From assembly GCF_008123965.1 (NCBI RefSeq), contig NZ_VSTH01000176.1:1-63446 (forward strand): a DNA stretch of 63,446 nt. The letters are read 5' to 3'. This document shows, in pieces, positions 48,951 to 59,012 of this stretch; positions within the stretch are counted from its first letter, which is position 1, and every line of letters starts with the position of its first letter. This DNA comes from Bradyrhizobium hipponense. GTDB taxonomy: Bacteria > Pseudomonadota > Alphaproteobacteria > Rhizobiales > Xanthobacteraceae. A program made the position numbers and the translations under genes. The notes under the pieces were generated by a model. The model worked only from the letters and a program-made list of their open reading frames with translations, was not told where the DNA came from and did no database searches.

Positions 48951-51164
48951 TCAGGTCGTCAAGAAGCGTCGGGTCAACCGGCGCAGGATGCGCATTTGCC
49001 CATAGGCTGCCGGATCGGGGCCAATCCGTCCATCGGGCCGGTCCAGCCCCGCAATTACAGCATGGTCATTGCTGGTCAGCTCAAAGCCGAATAGATCGAT
49101 GTTTTCAGCCATGCGGGCCGCGTTTGCCGATTTCGGAATCGCGATAGAGCCGGTCTCGAAGTGCCAGCGCAGAATAACCTGCGCGACGGTACGGCTGCTA
49201 CGCTCTGCGATGGCCCGGATCCTCGGATCGTCAAGAGCCCTGCCCTGACCGAGCGGGCTCCATGCCTGGGTCACAATGCCGTAGCGTTCATGGATATTCC
49301 GCAGCATTTGCTGCTGAAAAGCGGGATGCAATTCGATCTGATTCACCGCCGGTGTGACGCCGGTCTCATGGATGATGCACTCCAAATGATCGGCCGCGAA
49401 GTTGGACACCCCGATCGACCGAACACGTCCCTGCTTCTGGAGCTCAATGAGCGCACGCCAGGTTTCGACGTAGGCCGCGCGTTGAGGACATGGCCAATGA
49501 ATCAAGTACAGATCGACCACGTCGAGTTGCAACCTCGCGGCGCTGGCATCGAAGGCGCGCATTGCCCGATCGTATCCGTGATCTTCGTTACGGAGCTTCG
49601 TCGTGACATACAACTGGCTTCTCGGCAGATTCATCCGCCTCAAGGCCACGCCGACACTGGCTTCGTTTCCGTAGTTCGCCGCAGTGTCGATCAAGCGATA
49701 GCCGGCATTCATCGCAGTAGCGACGACCTCAGGGGCGCGCGCATTGTCGATCTGCCAGACACCGAAGCCGAGTTGAGGCAGTGCATGGCCGTCATTCAGC
49801 AGCACCATCGGAACGTTCGCCGCGGGCGCCCTATGTCGCCCTTGCGGAGAGGCGATCTGCACCAGCGTAGCGTCGGTGCCGGACGATTGCAGCGGCGGCC
49901 TTGCCACCGCACCAGGCATCATCATCGCACGATCTGCCGCGATCGCGCTCCGCGAACTAACGGCGTCAGCGATCACTGTCGGACGGAATCTACGACCACC
50001 GCCCGCTATGCCGTACAGCATAATGCCCTTTAACCAGTCTCGGATCGCAGGCGTACGACTTTCGAACATGAAATAGACGATGCCTGCGGCGAGCAAGCAA
50101 GTCAGGATGAAGCTCGCGTCAAGCCCGACTGATGCGAGAGTGAAATCCTGACGACCACCTGCACCTGTGACGTTCAGCAGCAAGAGGATCGGGTAGTGAA
50201 TCGCGTACAATGAAAAGCTGAATTTTGCGAGTTCTCTGCCACGTCGCAGCAATGAGGGTAGTGGTATCTTTAGATAGTCGAGGCCGATAATCAATGCGGC
50301 TGCACCCAACCCCACGGCCAAGCTGAATGCGGCCCATTGCGGGAAAAGGCCTTTGGATGTGAGAAGGTACAAGCCACCCATGCTCACGAGGAAGCCGCAA
50401 CACCACGCCCAGATCGGTGCAGTCACAGCGTAGGCGGTCACACCGAGGCACCAAATGGCAAAGAAAAAAAGGAGTTTCAGGCCGATATGCGTGCCGCTTC
50501 TATCGAAGTGCTCCGCCATCACGAACAATCCGAAAACCGCGATGATGAGCAGACCGTAAGCTGGAGTCTTGCGGACCGAAATCAGCGCAAAGAACAGCAC
50601 GTAGTACCAAAACTCGTTCGACAAGCTCCACAGGGCCGCGTTTCCGGCGAATGCCGAACAAGCTATCGTCTGGAGAAACAAGCCATTGCAGATTGCGGTC
50701 GCGACACCGACAGGCGCGTGGAAGATTGCCGCACTGTTGTAGACGTCTTGATGAGAGGAAACATAGGTCTGCCAGCCCGCGGATTGCTGCGCTGAAATAA
50801 AGACGCAGAAGGAGATGGTCAGCGCAGGCAGAAGTACGACATAGAGCCGTGCAAAGCGCGCGGAGAAATAGTCGACTACATGCAATTGTCCGCGCAGACT
50901 TCTGACCAGCGCAGGCCCACCCACCAGGTAGCCGCTTAAGACAAAGAACACCAGAACGGCAGCAGGGCCATGTGCGCTTAGGGCCCAGAGAACGGAATAG
51001 ACCAATCTGATCGCCGGGTCATAGCTCTCACTCGGCAGCTTCTCCATGAACATCAACTGATAGGAATGGAATGCCACGACCTCGACGGCAGCAAGTCCGC
51101 GGGCGAGGTCGAGCCAGTCCGACAGAACAGGAGACACTCCGGTCTCCGCGCGAAAACCGATCAC
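48951..51164 (-). CDS. acyltransferase family 3 fused to aldo/keto reductase
   Basis: 737 residues from a GTG (GGAAGG seven bases upstream). Residues 14-390 are an acyltransferase-3 membrane domain (LARGLAAVEVVAFHSYQLMF, FFVLSGYLVGGPALVRSLRG, ALWSLSNEFWYYVLFF). A 60-residue Ala/Pro/Ser-rich linker follows. Residues 450-720 are a complete aldo/keto reductase (PQLGFGVWQIDNARAPEVVA), with the catalytic tetrad D493, Y498, K523, H556 at the family's spacing, and the SIGVSNFAADHL and IPKSANAARM motifs. No stop or frame change interrupts the join. A keto-sugar reductase tethered to an acyltransferase is a reasonable guess. Confidence 0.9.
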   Translation of the reverse strand: MIGFRAETGVSPVLSDWLDLARGLAAVEVVAFHSYQLMFMEKLPSESYDPAIRLVYSVLWALSAHGPAAVLVFFVLSGYLVGGPALVRSLRGQLHVVDYFSARFARLYVVLLPALTISFCVFISAQQSAGWQTYVSSHQDVYNSAAIFHAPVGVATAICNGLFLQTIACSAFAGNAALWSLSNEFWYYVLFFALISVRKTPAYGLLIIAVFGLFVMAEHFDRSGTHIGLKLLFFFAIWCLGVTAYAVTAPIWAWCCGFLVSMGGLYLLTSKGLFPQWAAFSLAVGLGAAALIIGLDYLKIPLPSLLRRGRELAKFSFSLYAIHYPILLLLNVTGAGGRQDFTLASVGLDASFILTCLLAAGIVYFMFESRTPAIRDWLKGIMLYGIAGGGRRFRPTVIADAVSSRSAIAADRAMMMPGAVARPPLQSSGTDATLVQIASPQGRHRAPAANVPMVLLNDGHALPQLGFGVWQIDNARAPEVVATAMNAGYRLIDTAANYGNEASVGVALRRMNLPRSQLYVTTKLRNEDHGYDRAMRAFDASAARLQLDVVDLYLIHWPCPQRAAYVETWRALIELQKQGRVRSIGVSNFAADHLECIIHETGVTPAVNQIELHPAFQQQMLRNIHERYGIVTQAWSPLGQGRALDDPRIRAIAERSSRTVAQVILRWHFETGSIAIPKSANAARMAENIDLFGFELTSNDHAVIAGLDRPDGRIGPDPAAYGQMRILRRLTRRFLTT

Positions 51165-51985
51165 GTCATGCCTTCCGTCTCGAGCAACCCGGCAAATCAG
51201 GGAAGCGATGCCAGCTTTCCGAGTGCTTAGCCGCTATTTTCCGGGGTCGAATTGACGCTTCTCAATAATGCGCGGCGCAGAACGATCAGCGACTGGCCTT
51301 TGCCCCAGCTGCCGAACAATGCGCGAATCGAGTCAACGCGATGCCCAGGACGCTCGAGTTCGAGAAGCCGTGCACGCGCCCAACTGACGCGAGACAATTC
51401 GACGCAAGTCCGCTGAAGGCGCGCTGGCTGCACAACGGGTGAAGGCGAAAAACAGCTTATAACTCTTCATTGTAGCACGATGAGCACTCAAGCGCCTTTC
51501 GCTCTTCGAAGAGACAAACACCACCTCATCGTCACTCTTTGATCGAAGAAGGCCGCACTAACACCCCATTCGAGTACAGCTCAATCACATTGGCGACAAA
51601 TTCTGTTGCGAGCGTCAAAATTGAAAATGAGGTCGGTTTACATTGCGTCGATCGCCCAATTTGGCAGCCGGTGCATAAAATCCATGCAGGTCTCAAGCGA
51701 GCTGCGATAAGTTCGATACGTGCGTCGATTGAATTTTGCTGTGGCTTAGTTCATCTTTTTGGGGAAGGACTCAATGTGATTCGGCAAGGCCGATCTCAGT
51801 GACGCTTGGAAGTTGGGCCGTGCGGGCGTGCGGCCGTTCTTTGTGATTGTCGCGTCTCAGCAGAAATTACGATCGGATAGCGTGAGCGGCGCGAGGCGAT
51901 CATGCTTTAGGGCCGCAGGCGGTGCTCGCCCGGTCAACGCTGATTACTGCTCTCATAATACCGACACCTCCAACGGGACATTGAA
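51165..51985. other. long intergenic region with one locus dyad
   Basis: About 820 bases, relatively A/T-rich, between the fusion gene and the large secreted protein. It contains the dyad at 51252-51265. Short frames (for example 51539-51802, plus) have no recognisable domain. I see no dyad directly in front of the secreted protein gene. Confidence 0.45.
51252..51265. promoter_or_regulatory. FNR/FixK-like dyad, site 5
   Basis: TTGAC-GCTT-CTCAA, one mismatch in the right arm but TTGA-N6-TCAA kept. Centred about 94 bases before the GTG of the fusion gene. Confidence 0.58.
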
Positions 51986-54193
51986 ATGGCGATTTCGTTA
52001 TCGGAGCTGATCAATCAGAACACGCTTGGTCGAAGCGAGGGGTTTCCTGCCGGCGTGCCGCACAGCTACAGCTGGTACAAGGGCTGGAACCCTGGTGGTC
52101 AGCTGACCCCGCCTCCAGGTTTTTCCGCCGTCGAGGGTTGGGGGCAAGTTTATACCGAGGAAGGAGCCGCCGCCTCGGCGAACGCAGATGTCGAAGTCGC
52201 GAACGCGAAAACCTATGTGCATATCAAGGAAACCGGCCAATGGGTGCTGGTGCAGGACCAGTCAAAGCTTGGTCTGGGAGGGGGGCATTTCGTCGCCGAT
52301 TTCGCCGGCAACTCAGCCTATCCGATGCAGGTGACTCGACTGCCAGGTGGCGCCGCGAGCTTTGATGCCCCTACGGCCGGCTACAATGATCATTTCTGGT
52401 ATGGATCGCGAGGGACATACGCGGCTGGAACGGTCGACGGCGTCTATGTCCAAATGGATATGAGGACGACCGATCCGAACGCGAAACTGGTGGCCATGGT
52501 AGGCGTCGATTGGTGGCGCAACGCGACGGCTCCGTTTCTTTCCGACCACAGCAACAATCCGGGCGTTGGTGGCAGCAACTGGGTTGAGCTGTCGACCCAA
52601 TGGAGGACGGTTGGCTACTATTCCATGAGCACTGCGGCATTCCAGGCAGACTTGCCTCCGCCGCTACTCGGATCTTCACAAACGCCTCCGGTCGTGCCGC
52701 CAGACACGCTGGCACCGGCAGCACCCAAGATCGCTGCGTTTACGCCCGATACGGGTACAGTCGGAGACAAGACCACGGATGCCAAACAATTGACGCTGAG
52801 TGGTACGGCGGAAGCCGGCAGCACTGTGAAGGTGTTTGAAGGGACGGCCGTCATTGGCACGACGAAAGCCAATGCGAGCGGCGCCTGGAGCCTCACCACG
52901 GCGCAATTGCCAGACGGGACCCACACGTTCACCGCGAACGCCACCGACGCTGCGGGCAACGTCAGTTCGAAATCCGCTGCCCTGAATGTGATAGTGAGTG
53001 CGACTCCTCCCGTCACCTCGCCGCCGGCAGCAGGCCAGAACCTGCTGGTCAATGGATCGTTCGAGGCAACTACCTTGGCGCCCTTCGCCGGCGGCCGTTG
53101 GGGAGCCTACCAGGCCGTTTCCGGCTGGACCGCAATCACCGGTGGCACGATCGAGCTCTGGAACAATCTCGACAGGGTCAAGGCGAGCGACGGTGGCAAT
53201 TTCGGCGAACTCGACTATGCCGGCGCTCGAGATGGCTTCTACCAAGACGTAAAGACCGTTGCCGGACAGTCCTACAACTTGTCCTTCGACGCGCGCGCAC
53301 GATCTGGCTTCACCGGTTCGACCTGCTCGATCGAGGTGTTGTGGAATGGCTCACTCATTGCCACTGTGCCTCCCGGCACCGACTGGCAAACCTACGACTT
53401 CAAGGTGGTAGGGACCGGTGCCAAGGATCGCCTCACTTTCCGTGAGGTGGCGGGCCAAGGCAGTGACGGACTCGGTGCGCTCTATGACAATATTGAACTC
53501 ACCACCGCCGCGTCCCAGCCTGTCACGTCATCGCCGGCAGCGGGTACGAATCTCCTTGTGAACGGATCCTTCGAGTCGTCATCACTGGCGCCCTTACAAG
53601 ACGGTCGGTGGGGAGCCTTTAATTCCATTCAGGGCTGGCACGCCATCAGTGGCGGCACCATCGAACTCTGGAACAATCTCAACGGCGTGAAGGCCAGCAA
53701 CGGAGGCAATTACGGCGAGTTGGACTTTACCGGAGCTCTTGATGGCTTGTACCAGGATGTAAAGACCGTCGCCGGACAAGAATACACTCTTTCCTTCGAC
53801 GCGCGCTCTCGGCCGGGGTTCACAAGCTCTACCTGCTCAATTGCGGTGTTGTGGAACGGCTCGGTCATTGACGTGGTTCCACCCGGTAGCACTTGGCAAA
53901 GCTATGACTTCACGGTGACCGGCACCGGCGGACAGGACCGCCTGACATTCCGCGAGCTGGCAGGCCAGTCTAGTGACGGACTAGGTGCGCTCTATGACAA
54001 CGTTTCGTTGATTGCCAAGCCGCCAAGCGCCGCTTCGTCGTCCCTGCTGAGTGATGCAAGTCATGCAATGGCGCTGATGAACCAATATGCGGCGACCGCT
54101 GTCATCAGCTCCGGCGCCGAGACGAGCAGGGTCTTAACCGGCGAAGCCAACGCTTCTCCCACGCAGACACTTTCCCTTCCCTGGCAGCATTAG
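51986..54193 (+). CDS. large secreted protein: shared N-terminal domain, Ig-like domain, two tandem C-terminal repeats
   Basis: 735 residues without a Sec signal peptide. Residues 1-220 are a W-rich domain (GFPAGVPHSYSWYKGWNPGG, FSAVEGWGQVY, VGGSNWVELSTQWRTVGYY) also found at 62102-63124. Residues 245-335 are a bacterial Ig-like domain (TLSGTAEAGSTVKVFEGTAV, LPDGTHTFTANATDAAGNVS). Residues 350-505 and 520-680 are two copies of one beta-domain (NLLVNGSFE, GGTIELWNN, DGLGALYDN), close to sugar-binding DUF642/CBM-like folds. The absence of a signal and the nearby T1SS suggest type I secretion; a role in binding the polysaccharide is inferred. Confidence 0.82.
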   Translation: MAISLSELINQNTLGRSEGFPAGVPHSYSWYKGWNPGGQLTPPPGFSAVEGWGQVYTEEGAAASANADVEVANAKTYVHIKETGQWVLVQDQSKLGLGGGHFVADFAGNSAYPMQVTRLPGGAASFDAPTAGYNDHFWYGSRGTYAAGTVDGVYVQMDMRTTDPNAKLVAMVGVDWWRNATAPFLSDHSNNPGVGGSNWVELSTQWRTVGYYSMSTAAFQADLPPPLLGSSQTPPVVPPDTLAPAAPKIAAFTPDTGTVGDKTTDAKQLTLSGTAEAGSTVKVFEGTAVIGTTKANASGAWSLTTAQLPDGTHTFTANATDAAGNVSSKSAALNVIVSATPPVTSPPAAGQNLLVNGSFEATTLAPFAGGRWGAYQAVSGWTAITGGTIELWNNLDRVKASDGGNFGELDYAGARDGFYQDVKTVAGQSYNLSFDARARSGFTGSTCSIEVLWNGSLIATVPPGTDWQTYDFKVVGTGAKDRLTFREVAGQGSDGLGALYDNIELTTAASQPVTSSPAAGTNLLVNGSFESSSLAPLQDGRWGAFNSIQGWHAISGGTIELWNNLNGVKASNGGNYGELDFTGALDGLYQDVKTVAGQEYTLSFDARSRPGFTSSTCSIAVLWNGSVIDVVPPGSTWQSYDFTVTGTGGQDRLTFRELAGQSSDGLGALYDNVSLIAKPPSAASSSLLSDASHAMALMNQYAATAVISSGAETSRVLTGEANASPTQTLSLPWQH

Positions 54194-54601
54194 TTCGCTG
54201 GCGATTGAGCGAAGGCAGCCCAAAGGGTGTCGCGCAACGGCACCTTTTTGGGACGACGCCCACGTCGACTCGTAGCCCACGCGAGGCAAATCCCGATCGA
54301 GTGCGCGAACGCAGGCCGGGGCAACGCGGAATGAGCACGCCTGAGGTACGCCGCCGCCGTTCGAGAGCAGCGAGGCGGAATTTGATAGTCGTCAACTCGG
54401 GTCAGCCCACTCTGCACTAGTTGACACTGGGCGTGCCCTGAATGATGCCGTTCGCCGTCCATGCGCGCTTTGTATGATCGAGTATGGGAGACGGTCGTGC
54501 ACGCCACCAGGTTCACTTCTGATCCGAAACCGACGCATATTTGGTCGGACACATGGCACCCGCGAGCATTGCTGATGCGCTACGTTCGGCAATCCTGATC
54601 C
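54194..54601. other. intergenic region with one locus dyad
   Basis: About 410 bases before the GT2 gene, containing the dyad at 54383-54396. No gene recognised. Confidence 0.45.
54383..54396. promoter_or_regulatory. FNR/FixK-like dyad, site 6
   Basis: TTGAT-AGTC-GTCAA followed by CTCG, centred about 212 bases before the GT2 start at 54602, so the transcript would have a longer leader. Confidence 0.58.
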
Positions 54602-55678
54602 ATGGTACCTTCTGTAAACATCCCGAAGGGCGCATCCTTAGATTCCGTGCAAACGGTCGCGAACCACAACTTTCGGGCTGGCCGGGACTACCCGTTCGTG
54701 ACGATCGCCATTCCTACATATAATCGGGCCGCGCTCCTGAAGGGATGCATTGCGTCGGCGCTGTCACAGACCTACCCCCATTTCGAGGTCCTCGTCTCGA
54801 ATAACGCCTCTCCGGACGATACCGACCGCGTTCTGAGAAGCTTTAGCGACACAAGATTGCGAGTCATCAACCAGGAAACGAATATCGGCCTGCTCCCAAA
54901 CTGGAATGCGTGTCTCGAGAATGCCAAGGGCGATTACATAGTCTTCGTTTCCGATGATGACAGGGTCATGCCGTGGCTGCTCGAGCGGTCAGCGGCCCTC
55001 ATCAAGCAACAGCCGCAGCTTTCGAGCGTGATTACGCTAAGCAATCTTCATGCTGCATCGCTCGGACAGACGAGGCCCCCGCGTACCAGTCGTCTCTGCG
55101 ATACAGGCATTCGGGACGGCGCCGCGATTCTGAAGGCCTTCTTGACCGATCAGATCACTGTAAATATGTGCGGTGTGGTGATGCGGACCGAACTCCTGCG
55201 CGAACGAGGAGGCATCCCGCTTGATCTGCCGCACACCGCCGACGTCGCCGCTTGGGCGCCGCTCCTGCTACTGGGCAGAGCTGGGTTGATCAATGAGGCC
55301 TGCGCGACCTACACCTATCACGACGACTCCGAGACGGCTCGGTTGGGCGTCGAGAAGCTTCTGCACGACGGGCGCAAGGTAGCCGATCTGATCGCACAGA
55401 CCGCGGAGATTCATGTCCAGGACCCGCAGATGCGCAAGACCATCCAAATCCACGCCAGGCGCTGCTTCGCGCGCCGCGGGCTGATCACGCTATCCGATTA
55501 CCGCAAGAGCGGCGGCAGCATTCAGGAGACCTTGAACGTCGCCTGGCAATTTCGTCACGACCTTTACGATATCAGCCTGAAGGCCGCTCTTCGCTTCGTT
55601 GCTGTGACCTTTTGTCCACAACGTCTTGCCTCGCGGCTGCGTCGGCTGAGACACAGCACACCGGAGCAACTAGCCTGA
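54602..55678 (+). CDS. glycosyltransferase family 2
   Basis: 358 residues of the GT-A fold. The nucleotide-sugar half is YPFVTIAIPTYNRAALLKGC, FEVLVSNNASPDDTDRVLRS, and the metal-binding DxD is in GDYIVFVSDDDRVMPWLLER. It adds one sugar to the lipid-linked repeat unit at the cytoplasmic membrane face. The acceptor region (VNMCGVVMRTELLRERGGIP) is typical of GT2 enzymes in O-antigen and EPS loci. It precedes the flippase gene by about 275 bases. Confidence 0.9.
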   Translation: MVPSVNIPKGASLDSVQTVANHNFRAGRDYPFVTIAIPTYNRAALLKGCIASALSQTYPHFEVLVSNNASPDDTDRVLRSFSDTRLRVINQETNIGLLPNWNACLENAKGDYIVFVSDDDRVMPWLLERSAALIKQQPQLSSVITLSNLHAASLGQTRPPRTSRLCDTGIRDGAAILKAFLTDQITVNMCGVVMRTELLRERGGIPLDLPHTADVAAWAPLLLLGRAGLINEACATYTYHDDSETARLGVEKLLHDGRKVADLIAQTAEIHVQDPQMRKTIQIHARRCFARRGLITLSDYRKSGGSIQETLNVAWQFRHDLYDISLKAALRFVAVTFCPQRLASRLRRLRHSTPEQLA

Positions 55679-55768
55679 CGGCACCCACCGCGGCGTCGTC
55701 GCGCTACTCAACATGCGCCGCCTCGCTCGGCAATCGCAGTCACGCACATCTTCTCAGCCATGCGGTTA

Positions 55769-55782
55769 TTGATGCCCCTCAA
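55769..55782. promoter_or_regulatory. FNR/FixK-like dyad, site 7 (weaker)
   Basis: TTGAT-GCCC-CTCAA, TTGA-N6-TCAA core kept, right arm as in site 5. Centred about 178 bases before the flippase start. Confidence 0.45.
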
Positions 55783-55953
55783 ATCCTGGGGACTAGACAT
55801 ATGTAGGATTTCCTACGGAAGCGAGTTCATGGTCATCAGTTCACATAACGAGTCACTATCCATTCGATCTAACGGGCGGCGTCCGGAGGCGTCGTGGCCG
55901 GTCGGGTACAGAACATACTGGTGGTTCGCTGTGCCTGATTCACCGTCTACATT

Positions 55954-57240
55954 ATGAGCGCCGCAGCCGTGCCCGCTTCACTCAACCGGCTCCTCGTCGA
56001 TCTCATAGTCATGGCCATGCGGGCCAGCGTCATGGGCTGCAAATTTGGCCTCGCCCTGTTCATTGCCCGTTATCTCGATCTGTCGTCATTGGGCTTGTAT
56101 GGACTCGCCGCCGGCGCCATTGCGGCGGTTCCGATCGTCGTCAATCTTGGAATGAACCATCTGCTGATGCGCGACGCGGTCACCGCTCCCGCAGGCGAAA
56201 TGATCGACAGCATGCGCCATTACTGGTCTTTCGTGATCTCGGCCTACATGGTTCTCTTGACGATCGCCATTCTGGTTACCATCGTCCTTGGAGCCTCCGG
56301 TTTATGGGTCCTGATCGTTGCCGTGATCCTGTTCGAACATGTCGGTAACGACATCTTCTATCTTCTTTCAAGCCTGCAGCACCACCTCTCGGCAAACGCC
56401 ATCGGCTTTATTCGCGGCGCGGCCTGGATTCTCGTCTATGTTCCGCTCGCTATCTGGGACCCGAGCTTTAGGGCACTTCCGTGCCTGTTCGGTTTTTGGC
56501 TGGCGGGAAGCGTCGTCTCGATAGGTCTTTTCGTTTTCCTGAGCTGGTCCTGGCCATGGCGAGCGTCCTTTTCCCGTCCCTTTAGACCTTCGGTGATTAC
56601 CGGAGCGATCCGGAAGTCCTTCCTCATGCTGGTAAGCGATCTCGGTTTTGTTGCGAGCCAGTACATCGACCGCTATCTCGTTACATTGTTGCTGGGCTTG
56701 AAGGTCGCCGGCATCTACTTCCTCTTCTGGACGGTCGGGAGTTCCGCAACCACCTTTCTCGCATTGGTCCTCCAGCAAAAGCAGCGCCCTCTGCTGATCA
56801 GCGCATATCGGACCGGAGGCTCGTCCGCGCATTGCCAGCTGGCCTGGCGCTTCATGCAGACGACCGCGCTCGCCACACTGGCGCTTAGCACTGCGGTCGG
56901 GTTTGCTTTCCAGATCCTTTTGCCGTGGCTGGATCAGCCCGCTCTCGCTGCCCAATGGTCGGCCTTCTGGCTGATCGTTGTAGGGCTTGCCGTACGCTAC
57001 ATGGCGGATTTCGGAGCCCTCAGCCTGTTTACGGCACATCGCGATCGGCTGACGACGGTCACAAACGTGGCATCGGTATGTGTCTCGGTGATTGCGCAGG
57101 TGTCATTCCTGCCGCTCGCCGGACTCCACGGGGCTGGCGCAGCGATCCTGTTCACGTCTCTCGTCATTGCGTTTTGGCGCTACCGGCTCCTGTTCGGTTT
57201 CTCACTCGCGAACGTCGACTCCGGCCGGGTGGGAGCCTAA
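55954..57240 (+). CDS. polysaccharide flippase, Wzx-like
   Basis: 428 residues with about twelve hydrophobic segments and few charged loops, in the style of polysaccharide flippases (MATE-like exporters). Examples are SVMGCKFGLALFIARYLDLS, SYMVLLTIAILVTIVLGASG in part, and SFLMLVSDLGFVASQYIDRY, which resembles the common Wzx internal motif with a conserved D-R-Y. It would move lipid-linked repeat units to the periplasmic face for Wzy. Wzz- and Wzy-like genes are within 6 kb. Confidence 0.84.
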   Translation: MSAAAVPASLNRLLVDLIVMAMRASVMGCKFGLALFIARYLDLSSLGLYGLAAGAIAAVPIVVNLGMNHLLMRDAVTAPAGEMIDSMRHYWSFVISAYMVLLTIAILVTIVLGASGLWVLIVAVILFEHVGNDIFYLLSSLQHHLSANAIGFIRGAAWILVYVPLAIWDPSFRALPCLFGFWLAGSVVSIGLFVFLSWSWPWRASFSRPFRPSVITGAIRKSFLMLVSDLGFVASQYIDRYLVTLLLGLKVAGIYFLFWTVGSSATTFLALVLQQKQRPLLISAYRTGGSSAHCQLAWRFMQTTALATLALSTAVGFAFQILLPWLDQPALAAQWSAFWLIVVGLAVRYMADFGALSLFTAHRDRLTTVTNVASVCVSVIAQVSFLPLAGLHGAGAAILFTSLVIAFWRYRLLFGFSLANVDSGRVGA

Positions 57241-57290
57241 CCCCGACCAGATGCGCCCCCAAGCTACACGCTGACCGTATGTCCCCGATG

Positions 57291-58016
57291 TCAGTGGTAG
57301 CTGACACCGTCGGCGTAGTCAGCCCGTCTGAATATGCAATCCACCTCGAGCAGGGACGCGGGATCCTGAGAATAGTAAGTCACAGCGCGCATCTGGCTCA
57401 ACGTGAAGCCGGCCTCCCGCATGAAGCGGAGCGCCTCATCAAACTTCCAGGTGCCTTCATAGAGATGGACGAGAGGCAACTCCAGCTGGACGCCAAGAAG
57501 ACGATGAAGCGAACTCTTGCCGCCGCGCAATACATTCTGCTCGAACCCCTGCGTGTCGACCTTCAGGAAAACGCGATCGTCCGCGAACTCCGAATACATC
57601 GAGTCGAGCGTCGTAATCGGCACCTTGTCGACGCGGATCACATCAGCCTCATAGATGCTGTTGCGACCGACCTCCGTTTGGCTGACAATCGAGCTCATCG
57701 CCGTATTCCTGCTGACGTTGATCTCGACGGTGCCCATGGTCTCGCCGAGAGCCAGGTTTCGGCAATCCCACTTCTCGTCGGCTGAGCAGTTCGTCTTGAG
57801 CCGTTCGAACACGTCGACGACTGGCTCGAAGGAGACGACCCTGCCCGTGTAACCTCGCAACCTGAGTTCTTGCGCAAACTGGCCTTCGTTGGCCCCGACG
57901 TCCAGGACAAGGTTGACAGAACGAGAGTGGAGAAACTCCACCAAATCCGGGTGATGACGCCGAATTTCATAACCCGCTGATCTGACGATCGATTTCAATC
58001 GGTCCTTGACTACCAT
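57291..58016 (-). CDS. FkbM family SAM-dependent methyltransferase
   Basis: 241 residues. The SAM-binding motif is NLVLDVGANEGQFAQELRLR (about 35-54), followed by GRVVSFEPVVDVFERLKTNC, and the family's DRVFLKVDTQGFEQNVLRGG near 145-165. FkbM enzymes O-methylate hydroxyl groups, often of sugars in capsule or EPS loci. GGGGAG precedes the ATG. It is the last of three minus-strand genes starting with the Wzz-like gene and probably caps or decorates the glycan. Confidence 0.92.
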   Translation of the reverse strand: MVVKDRLKSIVRSAGYEIRRHHPDLVEFLHSRSVNLVLDVGANEGQFAQELRLRGYTGRVVSFEPVVDVFERLKTNCSADEKWDCRNLALGETMGTVEINVSRNTAMSSIVSQTEVGRNSIYEADVIRVDKVPITTLDSMYSEFADDRVFLKVDTQGFEQNVLRGGKSSLHRLLGVQLELPLVHLYEGTWKFDEALRFMREAGFTLSQMRAVTYYSQDPASLLEVDCIFRRADYADGVSYH

Positions 58017-58088
58017 GTCTCTGCTCCCCTGATTTCTAGTCCACTGACGAAGCCGTCGATGCTTGCATGTGTCATGGAGACGAAATGT

Positions 58089-59012
58089 TCACCGCCAACC
58101 GAACTGGCTCCGACGCCACCTGAGAATTGGTGACAAAATTGCCCGTCCTACGTGACTGCGTCGCAAGCCAACTTTGACCAGGTCCACGGCCGGCGACGGA
58201 AGCGGAGGCATCAGGTCGTCTCGCGTGATGAAAATTCCATCTCCCCGATCGACGTCGCATTCGACAGCCTTTCGCACGCGATCCCGCCAGGAGGCTGTCT
58301 CCTGCATCGGTGCCAGGCCTTCGTCTGCCCAATCGGGCTGCAAGCCCGTTGCAAGCGTTCGGTTGGCTTCGTGCTTAAATAGCGCCGGTTGGCTTTGACG
58401 TATTTCCAGCCGGCTCGATATCTGCGCAGGCGAGCGGTACGGAAAGTGCTTCAAGCGAATCCGCGACGGAAATGTCCGGTCCCGGTTATGCGGCCAGACC
58501 AACCCACCCCAGCGGAGATCGTTGCGGTGGCGGACAAATCGGGGTTCACTCCAATTGTTCTGAAAACATTTGAGCCTGTCTTGCACCGGCCGCTCCAGCC
58601 AGTCCGAAGGACTGCGTTCGTAATTTCGAAGATCGACGTCGGTGAAGTAGAAATTGAACGTGGCAGAGAGGACGAAGCCGTAGCTGTTTGGGACGCGCGC
58701 GAGGAAGCGGGCCGGATCGTCAATGTAGATTTCGTCGGAATCTAGCCTGCACCACCAATCTCCCGGAGATGCTACACCGCGACGCGTTTCGAATATTTCT
58801 CCGCGGAGTTCGTCGGTGAAAATGCGATTGTCATGACCAACGATCTCGATCTTCGAGTTCTGGCTCGCGATGGCCTGTACTGTTTCCCACGTTCCATCGA
58901 CACTGCCATTGTCAAAAACGAATATCCTGTCGCTCCAGCCTAGAGCGGCCTCCAGAGCCTCGCTGACAATGTCGTTCTCGTCTCGAACGCAGCAAATGCT
59001 GAAAATCTTCAT
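58089..59012 (-). CDS. glycosyltransferase family 2 (Glyco_tranf_2_4 type)
   Basis: 307 residues. It opens KIFSICCVRDENDIVSEALE, the typical start of the Glyco_tranf_2_4 group, then DRIFVFDNGSVDGTWETVQA. The DxD-like metal site is in WWCRLDSDEIYIDDP. The C-terminal part has PHNRDRTFPSRIRLKHFPYR. It acts in the cytoplasm on lipid-linked intermediates. The gene lies between the Wzz-like and FkbM genes, all in the same direction. Confidence 0.88.
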   Translation of the reverse strand: MKIFSICCVRDENDIVSEALEAALGWSDRIFVFDNGSVDGTWETVQAIASQNSKIEIVGHDNRIFTDELRGEIFETRRGVASPGDWWCRLDSDEIYIDDPARFLARVPNSYGFVLSATFNFYFTDVDLRNYERSPSDWLERPVQDRLKCFQNNWSEPRFVRHRNDLRWGGLVWPHNRDRTFPSRIRLKHFPYRSPAQISSRLEIRQSQPALFKHEANRTLATGLQPDWADEGLAPMQETASWRDRVRKAVECDVDRGDGIFITRDDLMPPLPSPAVDLVKVGLRRSHVGRAILSPILRWRRSQFGWR

